From Vitrella brassicaformis (taxonomy: Eukaryota > Sar > Vitrellaceae), in contig CDMY01000831.1 in assembly GCA_001179505.1 (NCBI GenBank), positions 1-64,000 on the forward strand: a stretch of 64,000 nucleotides of DNA. Reading direction: 5' to 3'. This document shows, piece after piece, positions 22,281-33,014 of the stretch (position 1 is its first letter; each line of letters starts with the position of its first letter). A program made the position numbers and the translations under genes. The notes beneath the pieces were generated by a model. The model saw only the letters and a program-made list of their open reading frames with translations. It was not told the DNA's origin and made no database searches.

Positions 22281-23536
22281 TCACGGCACCACCACCCACC
22301 AGGACGGATTCGACCGTGGCGGGGGCGTCTCGAGCCGCTCATTGTACATGTCGCTCTCAATCCTATCCTCCCGTGTGTGGAATACTCTAATGGCCTTTGC
22401 CGCAAAGAACTCGAGGACTGCTCGGGCTGACCCCTGCTGCCCCTGCTTCTCGCCCCCTCTGCGGGCCGTCTTGCGGGTCTGATCACGGCCGTCATACACA
22501 CCGCACCACGGGATCTAAGACAAATGCACACACGCGAGAGATGCACTGACAGGGAGAGGACAGGATTCTTCCCTACCGTGGCGTTGACGCCGGGCTGTAC
22601 TTGGATGGTCTGGTGCATGCGGTCGCCGCAGAAGTCATGGCCTGCGAGGATGGCCCCGCTCCTCATCTTGGGCCAGAAGTCGTGTAGGTCCTTGAGCACC
22701 GAGTCGTAGTGGTGCGACCCGTCGATATACAGAAAGTCAAAATACGAGTCGGAAAAGTTGCCGGCAATGTCCCAACTGAAGCCCTGATGGACAGACACAA
22801 ACATAGAGACCGGTGCGTGACCAGCCATGATTTTCTTTCTTACCTGGTGCCAGGTAACATTGACCTTTGCAGCCCTGCCCTCATAATGCAGCAAGTCCCG
22901 CCTCGTCTTGAACTCATGCCGATCCCGCAACTCCATCAGCTCAAACCTCTCCGGCCGCCATATGCGGATGAGCCGGTCGCTGAACTCCATCCCATACACG
23001 CCTATCTCACCTCCCACGCCGCGCCCCTGCCAGCCGAAGTAATTCAGCAAGAAGGGGAAGGCGTCACGAGTAGAGATCAACCGCATGTACTCAGCCGATG
23101 TGAGCTCCTTCTCCTCTCTGGTAAGATTTCCTGGCGCGTGGCTGGCCAATCTGATGCCGCGCTTGTCTGTGGCCGCAGCAATTCGCTGGATTTCGTGTTG
23201 TTGCACTGGAGAGCTCGTGGCCGACACAAGTCTGATGCGGCTCTCCTGCTCTTTGACCCTCTTCTGCAGCCCCTGCACGATCGTCCTGAGGTCAGCGATG
23301 AGTTGCTTCTTCTGCTCCAGCTGCCGCTGCAGAGAAAGGTCCTCTTTGCGGGGCCTTTGCTGGCGCTGCTGCCGCTCATTTGTTGCAGGCCTTCTCAGCA
23401 ATGTGCGGTCATCGACAAGGTCGGATGGGAAGCCGCAGTGTCGCTGCATGAGCCACACGAGGGTGATGGAAGTCGCCATGAGCACGATAGAGGCGCACAG
23501 GATGGCGCGGACGAACAGATCTGCGCGGCCCTTCAT
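22281..23536 (-). CDS. Membrane-anchored class I SAM methyltransferase (family 24-like)
   Basis: Three exons: 23536-22846, about 22783-22578 and 22515-22281. The start MKGRADLFVRAILCASIVLMATSITLVW-type stretch is a single N-terminal membrane anchor, giving a type II protein. A Gln/Arg-rich coiled coil follows (LEQKKQLIADLRTIVQGLQK). The catalytic part has a GGEIGVYGMEFSDRL glycine motif and FDFLYIDGSHHYDSVLKDL, a signature of Methyltransf_24 proteins that modify sugars or peptides, then AILAGHDFCGD. The ending is short and basic with a terminal WWVVVP. Location in ER/Golgi lumen is inferred from topology; substrate is unknown. The extent is clear from frame continuity. Confidence 0.8.
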
Positions 23537-23780
23537 CGCTGGCCAAAGCGGCTTGGATCCACGAATGCCAGGATCGAGTGCAGGAACGAACTCAAGCCTT
23601 CACGCCGCCCTCATCACTCCTCGTCAACATCTCCGCTTCTTCGTTTCAATCCCACCTGCGAGCTTATCCAGCAGGAGGTGAGGATGCGCTCGAGATCCCA
23701 ATAGCGAGATCCATCGTTTCCCACTCATCCGTGCGTGTTTTTTTCGTCAGGGGTGTGTCGATTGTCGAAGATCCGAATGA

Positions 23781-26124
23781 ATGGCGGGTGTTGATGCCTC
23801 GAGCATGGAAGAAGACGAGCACAAACCCAGACAAGATGACAGTAAGGCTTCTGAGGGCCAACCAGCGAAGGACGAGGATGACAGAGCGCCGGCTGCAGGT
23901 CATAGACTCGAAGGTTCAATCGAGTGCGCTCATCGTTGTGCTCGGTGTGTCACTAGATTGGCGTCACGCGGCTGTCGAGCAAGCTATCGGGGACATTCAG
24001 CACTGCGACTTCGTCGCAATAGACCTCGGTACACGCAATGTGAGGCGTTGGGCTTTCTGAGAGCTCTGTCTTCTATGCATCTGTGTGCAGAGTTCACTGG
24101 TCTCTTCAAGGACGGCACGTCACGCAAATCTACTATGGAGGTATTTTCGCACAGACGGGCAAGGAGAGGCATGGATGCCTATCGTGTGTTGCCTGTGAAT
24201 ATCCAGCTGTACTATGACCACTGCCGCGACAGCGTCCCACAGTTCCTGACGGGTGAGTGCGACGACCAAAGGTGGCACAGGCACGCTGCTGGGGTGGAAG
24301 ACTACTCTGTTCGTGTGGCTGTGTGTCTGTGCGTGCAGTGCAGCTGGGCATTTGTGCGGTCAAGCGTGATGCAGAGGACCCGAATATGTGGGTGCTGTCG
24401 CCACACAACTTCAACGCGTTCCCAGCACTGGTACGGCGTGTGGGTGTGGCGGTCAACCACCATGAGTGAGTGAGTGGCGGTCTCCCCGTATGTGTGTTTA
24501 TTGGATGCAGCGTCGAGTGTTTCTTTGCGACACAAGCTCCCTTCGCTTCCTCAGACGGAATGGATTTGACCTCAACAAATGGATTGATGACAGGTCGGTA
24601 GGCTGATGGAAAAAGGGAGGAGGCAGGGAGGTCAGTGTGGGCGGGCGATGTGGTGTGGCGTTGGTGTGTGTATGTCCTGATCGAAGGGTCGAGTACGCCC
24701 GTCTGGCTGAGGTGCAGAATGCAAAGGAATCCTATCTCGCATCAAAACTGATGCCCCAGGTGAGCCACACGCAGCCAGCCATCCAACAAACAAACGCCTA
24801 CCTATCGGTGTGATTTTGTCAGGCTGTGATGGATAGCGGCCTTCAGTGCGTGTTGGAGTGCATCATCGAGGCAGAGCGGCCCGTGGTGCTGCACCACGGC
24901 CTTCTCGACATGCTGCACATATACGACAAGTTCATCGGGTGGGTGACGAGCACGCGCATCCCTCTGCAATGCATTTTCAAGGCTCATTCTCTGTCTCTCT
25001 GTGTGTGTATGTGTCCGTCGTTCAGTGAGTTGCCCAGGGACCTGGGTGCCTTCTGCACCGAGTGGCTGCGCCTTTTCTCTGGCGGTGCTTTTGACACGAA
25101 ACACCTGGCGTCACAGGGACGGTACAGTGTGCTGCATCTCAACCACAGCAGGGGGTACGCACTCAGGGACGGGTCGGCAGGATCTGTGTGTGGGTGACAT
25201 GACAGCCGTCTCCTTTGCATGTCTGTCTGGCTGGCTGGCTGGCTGGCTGCAGGAGCACGTCACTTGACGACCTGCGGACACACTTGCTCAAGTAGGCTGG
25301 AGGATGGAAAATGAATCGACCGACGGTCACCTTTCTGTTAATATGTCTATGTGTGCAGGCAGTCCCACATCAGTGCCTTCAAAATAGCCACTGCCCGCAG
25401 CAGCTCCACCTACTCACTCGAGCGTCCTCACGAGGCGTCCAACGAGCACGAGGCGGGGTTCGATGCGCTCGTGACGGCACAGATCTTCATCATAGAGTTG
25501 GAGCTCTTCTTCAGGGCGCAGCAGAGGGCGACGCAGACGGACGGCGGACCGCCGCAGAAGAGGCAAAAAGTGGCTGAGGGGACTGCTGCTGAAGGGGAGG
25601 AGGGAGAGCCCGAAGGGGCTGTGACGGAGGCCTCGAGTGGCCCGACAATGTACGTCTGTGAGCAATCAGCCATAGTGGACATACACACACAGATGACGGA
25701 TATGGTAATGGCTGTGGTTGTGGTTGTGTGTGCACTCAGTCCGCTGGATTGGCTGTCGTCTTCCTTGTGCCACCGCTTCCGCGACACGATTGAAGGTCCG
25801 CCTGCAGCACAGCACACACCCCACCACTGAATCGCACACGATCCATCCCGTTCTCCTCTCCATCACTCTTCTCGTGCAGTGTCTGGCGTGCCCCCTGGCC
25901 ATGTATCGATGGCCAAGCACCTGAAGCGAAGCGACGCCGAAGCGCCGGCTGCTGCGGCTGATGCTGGTGGCGCTGTCGTCGCAGCAACGAGTGAGGATTC
26001 TGTGGTAGATGAGACGCGTGGGTGGAGGGAAGGGCGAGAGAGGAATGGGAGCAGGAATGGAGGGCGGAAGAGGGGTGTGGGGGGAGACGCCAGGGGAGGT
26101 GGAGGTGGGCTGGGCGCCAAGTGA
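23781..26124 (+). CDS. TOE1: TOE1/CAF1-family DEDD 3' exonuclease
   Basis: TOE1 trims 3' ends of snRNAs and related RNAs in the nucleus. Exon 1 (MAGVDASSMEEDEHKPRQD) is acidic; a ~60-bp intron then gives WRHAAVEQAI and CDFVAIDLEFTGLF, the D-x-E exonuclease motif. Next exons give FLT VQLGICAVKRDAED, FLRRNGFDLNKWIDD, RPVVLHHGLLDMLHIYDKF, ELPRDLGAFCTEWLRLFSGG with FDTKHLA, all in the order of TOE1 rather than PARN. A long linker with a PPQKRQK basic patch precedes the last exon, which is Gly/Arg-rich (to GGGGGLGAK) and starts SGVPPGHVSMAKHLKRSD. Intron phases are consistent throughout. An alternative frame at the 5' end (starting at ATG 23793) runs through the first intron and does not join the family sequence as well. 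Confidence 0.85.
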
Positions 26125-26369
26125 GGTCTGTGTGTCGATTGTGATAGAGTAAAGGGATGGCACAGACAAATACGTTTACGATGTGGGGGCTGTGACAGTA
26201 GACCAGACCAGCGTCTGACAGTCTTTGTGTTGGATGCCTGACGGCGGCACCCGATACATACACACACACATACACGCACATGTGTTTGTGTGTCGTATGA
26301 TGATCGGTTGGTCAGTCGGTCGGTCAGTCGGTCGGTCGGTGGGTCTCTTCTCTGCTCGCGATTGATGTA

Positions 26370-26655
26370 TATGTTGTTGCTCACTGAAGTGGTCTGTGGA
26401 GGTCGGCCGATTCATCTCGCAGGCAGGCCATCGAGCTCCGCTCCCGCTGCAATCCATCGCTCCCTCTGCACTCTGCATATATGCATCACAACCAGAGACA
26501 CCACATGGTTGTTGTGCCCTTGGTTAGTGTTTTGTGTGCATCTTCTCACATATATCGGAGGCCTTGCTCGGTCACCCAGTCCAGTCTATCCGTCGAATGC
26601 GTTTGAGTACGTGCCGACGAATATAAAATGTAGGCAGCAATCTGCAGACAAGGAA
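26370..26655 (+). repeat. Dispersed repeat, inverted partner of 44755-45010
   Basis: This reads as the reverse complement of 44755-45010, with shared landmarks TCGCAGGCAGGCCATCGAG, TATATGCATCACAACCAGAG and TATCGGAGGCCTTGCTCGG. It ends in the TATAAAATGTAGGCAGCAAT motif (26622-26641) found at several other sites. Divergence is moderate. Confidence 0.8.
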
Positions 26656-26872
26656 GGACGCGCTGCAAGAGGCGTGCTCGCCTTGAATATGTCTCTCTCG
26701 TACACCAAACACTTACTCGAGCGTGTCAGTCACACCGGGCCTCTTCTTGGCTGGCTAACTCGACCGCCAGCTGTGGCTGCAGTTCGCCTGGCGCACACTT
26801 GTCACGGACGAAAGGAAAGACACAATACATCCACACCCATGCACCACTTGTCTGTGTGTGCAGCAAAGACAT

Positions 26873-26907
26873 AGACATCGTGATATAAAATGTAGGCAGC
26901 GATTCTG
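26873..26907 (+). repeat. Copy of the TATAAAATGTAGGCAGC element end
   Basis: A 35-base match to the element end at 48582-48617 and 46555-46590 in reverse orientation, including the outer GACATCGTGA. Only one end is seen here. Confidence 0.75.
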
Positions 26908-27047
26908 GTAGTGGGCCGCAGCAGCAGCCAAGCTCTGACCGAGGCCGCCGCTACGGCCCCCACCGCACCACAACAAACACCGGCACACACTGCCACCACC
27001 GTCTTGACTCCTGAGCGCACACACCCAGGCAAACGAGAGAAAGATAA

Positions 27048-28870
27048 TCAAAAGGTTCTCCTAATCTGTGTGTTCCTCTTTTTCCCTACCTCCCATTCAA
27101 GAGTGTTTCTTCCACCCCCTCTCCATCTCCTTGTTGTCGGTTGGGGCGGGGCGGGCTGGTGGGGGGCGGCCGGCTGGTCGGCGGAAGCCTGTGTCCACCT
27201 TGGCCCTCGCCCCCTTGACCATCCCGCCGTCCCAGGTGCCCCTCCACGCCCTCTCCTCCCTCTGCGCAGCTCCTGGTGGGTGGGGATGGCCGCCCTGTGG
27301 GCCTTCACCCACTGGGGGGGCGGTGTGTCGGGCTGGGCGGCGGGGGACGATGAGAGCGGCCTGAGCTGGGACTTCTTGGGCAGGGGCGGGAGGTGGACGA
27401 AGTCCAGCTTGGTGGAGGCCCGGTGGCCGTACTTGGGCATCCACGTGGTGTCGATCTCTTCGACGGCCTGAGTGAATGAAAGCGACAGAGACACAGACAG
27501 CCCCGGTGTGTGGCGGGAGGCACCGATACTCTGCGTTCCATATACGTGGATGTGTGGTCACATGAGCCACTCTGTCGTCACCTGTTCAGCGTGATAGAGT
27601 CCGCTTTTCAGGTGGCGGAGGATCTCGTCGCCCTTCTCTCTCTGCACGCATTCATCGCAGTTTATGAAGTGTGCGACTCATGCCAGCACTCCCGCCGTGT
27701 GCGTGTATATCACCGTCATGTCGACTGAAGCTTGATAAAGAACGGAGCCACCTCGTGAGCCTTGATCGGTGACCCTCAGGTTGAAGTTAGTGCTGTCGAC
27801 AGAGACCAACACAACAGCAACTGCCCGCTTACTCTTCTGCAAATGGCAGGATAAAGGTCGATTCACCCGCCGAAGCAGCGCACAGTCAAAGTCGTGGAGC
27901 CTCGGGACGCGGTCGCGAGGGAGCTTGACCGTGAAGTCCTTCTGCCCACCAGACATTCTCATCTGCACACACACACACACGCATTCTATGAGCCAACGAT
28001 CATTCTATGATTCTGCAACACACCTACAAGCACACTATATTGGGTGGCAGAGCTGCGGCCGCTGCTGCCGGTGCCGCAGCTGCTGATGGCGAGGGGAAGC
28101 CTTGGTTGTTTCCATACGACGCCGCTCCCACCCCATCTGCTGGGCCCGGCACACGTAGTCCACCTTGACCATCAACAGATGGGGGACCGTTGACTGGTGG
28201 TGCAGCAGGCCGTGGCTGGTCGTGAGCATGGTTGGGAGCCAAACGTGATGGGTTGGGGGGCAGCACGAGCACTTGTGCGACGGGTGGATGTGGAGTCATG
28301 GCAGGTGTGGGCGTCCCCGAGGGGAGCTCGGCCTCCTCTGCCGCCAATTCGCCAAACATTACCAGGCCTCGCGCCTCTGCCGCCAAGTCGTCCATCAGGC
28401 GTTTCACATTCTTCCTTGTCTGCAGGCAGGCATGTGAATGATACACACATGATACACAACCGACCGACCGACAGACATGCTTAGTAGAGTGTAGGTTAGT
28501 GTAGGTACACCTACCTCTCTCGCTGAGAACTTCGGTCCACTCAGCGTGGTGTCAGCGTACAAACCCACCAGCAGCTCGATCAGTCGGCTGTCGGCACCCT
28601 GTTGACTGTAGCAATGTATCTACAACACACCTATTGCTCACTCATCCACCCTTTCGGCGACGAGGAATGGCGTGCCCTTGACGATGTTCTGACAAGATGT
28701 TCTGGACCAATGAATATGCGAGTCGTTCTTCCATCTACGTACCAGCATGTCGGTGTGGCAGAACCGCTTGCTGTGGAGGCGCAGGAGGCCTGCAGGGCCT
28801 GCCGCAGCAGCGGCATGAGCACCAGCTCCCTCTCCTCGCCCAGCTCGTCGACAAAGCCCTCGTCCGCCAA
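27048..28870 (-). CDS. Hypothetical protein, last exon shared with the gene at 45.2-46.8 kb
   Basis: A chain of about six exons: 28870-28750 (DEGFVDELGEERELVLMPLL), about 28600-28517 (DSRLIELLVGLYAD), about 28421-28033 (RKNVKRLMDDLAAEARGLV and a Pro/Ala linker), about 27964-27755 (GGQKDFTVKLPRDRVPRL then KSKRAVAVVLVSVDSTNF), about 27640-27583 (REKGDEILRHLKSGLYHAEQ) and 27467-27048. The final exon starts AVEEIDTTWMPKYG, nearly identical to AVEQIDTRWMPKYG at 46.4 kb, and ends in a Pro/Arg/Gly-rich tail. I recognise no family. The 5' exon is unclear: the first visible exon follows an acceptor at about 28880 and I could not place an ATG upstream. Confidence 0.55.
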
Positions 28871-28992
28871 CGTGCTGCGGGCAGTGGCAGGGTTTTCTCA
28901 CCGCACGAGAGGAAAAAAGGATGGGAATGACAACACTTCAAACAAAAACCCCTCACGTCTCGGGTTGTCGAGATTAGTGTTTCCAGCCAAGA
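28870..28992 (-). repeat. ~120-bp repeat at gene 5' end, partner of 43760-43880
   Basis: In reverse complement it matches 43760-43880: shared landmarks are ATCTCGACAACCCGAGACG, ATTCCCATC.TTTTTTCCTC and TCGTGCGGTGAGAAAA. Both copies lie immediately upstream of the first detected exon of a gene, oriented the same way relative to it. Confidence 0.75.
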
Positions 28993-29120
28993 TCTCTCGC
29001 CTCGCCAAATTCGACCCAAGCGGAAAAACACACGCTCTCTCGAGGCTCCAGAACGGTCGCAGCAGTCGGCCAGACACATTGTGTGCCCGCTTTCAAAGGA
29101 GATAAGGCCCCGTTGCCATC

Positions 29121-32100
29121 ATGGCAGAGAGTTCCAAGGCCGCAGAGCCTCCGAACGTCCCACCAGCCAGCCATGGGATGGCAACGGAGGATACGTTTAT
29201 ACACCAGAGCTTCAGGGACGTCAGATATGAGGGAGAGGGTATGCATTCACACTGCATACGATGCATACACACGAGTTTGATGCCATTTCTCGCATGATGC
29301 ACATGCATGGGTATCTCTGTGGATGCAGGTAAGCATGCCGTGGTCTATAGCGGCGTCAAGAGGGAGGGCTGTGGCGTTTTGAAGGAGGTTCCACCAAGGG
29401 AAAGGGTGGCCATCAAAAAGGTATGGAACGTTCGACACGGAATGCACCTTCCATGTGTGTATTTCTGTGTGTGCACTATATCGATGACATGATGCAGTAC
29501 AAGGACACCATCAGGTCGTCGAACGGGACGGATCGCTACTTTTCATACCCGCAGCTCAAAGAGTACTCAGAGAGAGAGGTACGCAGACACATGCCTTTCC
29601 TTCAGTCTTCCATCCCCTTCTCATGACCACTGGTGGATGGATGGATGCATTGCTTGTTTGTGCAGTTTGCGTGCCACGTCCGCGCCGGCGGACATCCGAA
29701 TGTGGTCAAGGCTTATGCCCGATACTCTGCCTACGAGTCGGGTCGAGCCTTTGAGAAGAGCGTGTAGATGGTCATGGAGCTCTGCGGCACGGACCTCAAC
29801 AGGCAGGAGAAGGCCAGGAAGATGGCCGACGCAAACTACGCTGGTGGGTGGGTGAGTGGGTGGGGAGCAAAAAAGCTGTAGAGGAGAATGCGCACGAAAA
29901 TCGCAGGCAAGTCAAGCCTGACGGATGTCTCTTCTCTTTTGTGTGTGTCTTGCCTTTTGCAGGGCCGTCGCTAGAGGAAGTGTGTGACGTGTGGTTCCAG
30001 ATCCTCAGCGGCCTCCACCAACTGCACCGGAAACAACGTCAGCTCAGTCAATACGATACACATTCTCCCCCCCCCCCACACACACACACTGGAGGTTGAT
30101 ATTATGTGATGTGTCCGACTTCTCGTGCAGTCATCCACCTTGATATGAAGGATGACAACTGCATGGTCGGCCAGGACGGCAAGACCGTGAAGGTCGGAGA
30201 TCTAGGTGAGCACGCGGCAGCAAAGATCCCACTGTCCTTGGTAGATGCGAGTGTGGGTGTGGCTGCATGTGCGCAGGGGCGACCAGAGTGCACAACCCCG
30301 ACTCCCGGAGGCACATGGACACCAATGTGGTAAGTAACAAAGGCACACAGACAGACAGAGAGACACACGGAGCGCCAAGGAGACATGCCAACACAGATAA
30401 ATAAAGCCCTTTCTCCCATGCGTTGTCTTTCTTGTTGTGTGAATAGGTGGCTCTCGGCATGCGAGCGCCCGAGCTGCTCATGGGCACGAAACGATACGGC
30501 CCTGAAGTAGACGTCTGGTAAGTCAGTGAGCGGACCCCCTCACACACATATCACCACACCGACCTGCCATGCCGCACCATCATGATTGTGTGTGGTCCTT
30601 TCCGCAATTTGTTACGGACAGGGCGGCCGGTGTCACCATTGCTCAGTTCGCGTCGGGCAGGATGCCTTTCATACCGACGCGGCTCACCGACGACAGAGAG
30701 GTAAGCTGGGCTGGGGGAGAAAGGGCGTGTGTACGATAACACACTTCCGTTCTTGGTCCCGCTTTTCGTGTGGTGCAGGAGGATTTGCTGGGATGCATAG
30801 CGGCCAGTCGTGCGACACCACCATCGCTGCACTGGCTGCACATCGACCGCCCATTCACACAGAGGCTGGTACGTATGGTCACACAGACAGAGGTGTGTGG
30901 TGTACATAGAATTCTGTCCCTTTCTCTCTTTCTCTGCGTCTCTGGGCAGCGCCATCGACGGCTTGCCGTTCGTGAAGATCTGGATGGATCGGTCTCGCGC
31001 GCGGCCACTCACGGTCTGCTGTCACGCTCTAAAGAGCAAGGCTGTTACGGCCGCTTCGACATCGGTCAGGACCATCCTTTAGTGGATCTGCTCGATAGGT
31101 GAGGGACATAGATACACGAATGCATGCGGCTCTCCATCGGCTGACCGACTGCCAACTTGACGTTGTCTTATGTGTGCAGCATGCTGTGTCTCGAGCCTAC
31201 TTTCCGCCTCACAGCAGAGCAGGCTCTGAACCACCCCGCCCTTGCCGCCGCCAGAGCACAACACGGTGAGTAATGAAGAGACACACGACACACCGGCAGA
31301 AGGAATGCACCTGCTGACGTGTGTGTGTGCACCACAGAATGCTCATCAGCGGCTGTTCAGGCCGCTGCGGCCCACACTGGCCTCAACCATAGCGTCGCCC
31401 CTGAGGCGCCTCTGCCGAGAGAGGTCCAAGACGTGGAGATGAAAGAAAACGACCCAGAGCAGCCCAAAGACCCCGCAGCGTCCACACACGGCTTGGGCGG
31501 CAGTGTTCGAGGGTGGAAGAGGGCTCGTGAAGATGGCCACCAACATGACGATGCGGGCGGTGAGCCAGCAGGAGACGTCAACAAAGGATTCGGTCGCCAA
31601 GAAAGTCAGGGTGCCCCATTCCATGCCCCACCCAACGGCAGTGCGTCAGCGGCCGCAGCAGTGGTTCAGCCTCTCGACCAGCCCATGCACGGTATACAAA
31701 TACACGGACAAAAGAGCCTCAGACGCGCACGGACAGAAATCATGGTGTTTCGTGTTTCCTCTCCCAGACCCACACAACAACGGCGGCGAGCCAGCCAGAG
31801 GTGGAGAGCTTCAGCAGCCAGACGTCAACATGGCCGATCCGCCTCCCCACCCTGATGACGAAGGTCACAGCGGCCGTCATGCGGCCAACAATCAGCCTCC
31901 TGCCATTCATGGTCAGCCTCCCCCTCCTACGGGCAACGCTGCTGATGCAGACCGACGAGCCGACAACGGCCATCGCTCACCAGCGTCAGCAGCGGGTCAG
32001 CCCCAGGCCGGTGAGGCGCCTGACCAGGCCGTACACCAGGATGATGGCGGCGACCAGCAGCGCCTCGACCCCGCAGGCATCGAGTCGAGTCGGAGAGGGG

Positions 32101-32390
32101 CCAAGAGGGGCCGCGATGACGACCGTGACGAGGGGGGTGATGAGATGGGGGATCAGCCTCAGGGCGAGCTTCCTGACCAGGACATGCCGCCCGTCGGTCA
32201 CCCCGGTGGTGATGAGCAGGCCGAAAACGCCGCTGACGAAGGCCGCGGAGGGGCAGTACTGCTCCCCGAGCAGGCCGAGCCTGCTGCCAAGAGGCGTCGA
32301 CGAATCCCACCCGACGAGCAGCCACTGAAACGCCTGCGCCGATCTCCACGGCTACGGAAGCGCAGGAGACGGGAGGAGGGACACGAGTGA
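29121..32390 (+). CDS. CMGC-like Ser/Thr protein kinase with in-frame TAG
   Basis: Kinase subdomains appear in order across about twelve exons: glycine loop GEGKHAVVYSG (29240-29355), VAIKK lysine, HPNVVKAYARYS, MVMELCGTDL hinge, VIHLDMKDDNCMV catalytic loop (30130-30170), VKVGDLG in place of DFG, VALGMRAPELLMG with YGPEVDVWAAGV (30440-30640), then PTFRLTAEQALNHPAL. The APE, DVW and PELL wording fits CMGC kinases. Catalytic Lys, Asp, Asn and metal Asp are all present; the Arg of HRD is Leu. An in-frame TAG (29765-29767) sits just before the hinge, between FEKSV and MVMEL. A long disordered C-terminal half (31330-32390) is rich in Gln/Pro/Asp and ends with KRLRRSPRLRKRRRR, a nuclear signal. 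The exon near 30950-31100 is uncertain in frame. Confidence 0.75.
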
Positions 32391-33014
32391 TCGATTGACC
32401 GACAGGTGCATGGTGTGTACGTGCTGGAATGTATTGGGATGGGGGGATGTAGATGTCGATGTATGGATCAATGTGCTGCTTAAGCGTTGTTGGTCGGTTT
32501 TTGGCGGTGATCGCAGGCAGTGTACTGCCTTCTTTCGGCCGCCCTTAGCAAGGCAGGCAGATAGGGAGGGAGGGAGACGGGCTGCCACCGGCTAGCCCCC
32601 TGCTCATTCCTGCTCCTGGCTTTTGACAGGAGGCTTCGCCGAGAGTGCAGTCCAGGCTGTCCAGCACGTCTAGATTCGTTCATTCAGCTTAGGGATCTAG
32701 CTATCTACTTACTTACCCACCAGTACCTCCCTCTAGCTTCATGTCCTCCATCGTTGAGCGGACAGATTACTTGCGTGTTGACGGACCCATGCATGTGATC
32801 GATACATGTTCATGTGTCTCTTACATGAATGCACTGACTCCATTCATATCTCCACGGAGACATGAAGACGCGTTCATTCATACATTGTCCGCACGCACGT
32901 ACGGCTGTCGAGCTTTTCCCACGTCCGCCTCCCTCCTCTGTCTGTCTGTCTGTCTGTCTGTCTTCTCTGGTGCGATCTGCGCTGGCGATACTGCCACTTG
33001 GCATGCACAGTCAT
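32391..33014. other. Intergenic region between convergent genes
   Basis: No gene seen. A (CTGT)n tract lies at about 32938-32962. Confidence 0.6.

Noticed and set aside
1998-29767. TAG as a reassigned sense codon
   Set aside because: Two genes carry in-frame TAG, but TAG is also used as the natural stop of RPS16, the ADCK1-like gene and both beta-helix copies, so recoding is not supported.
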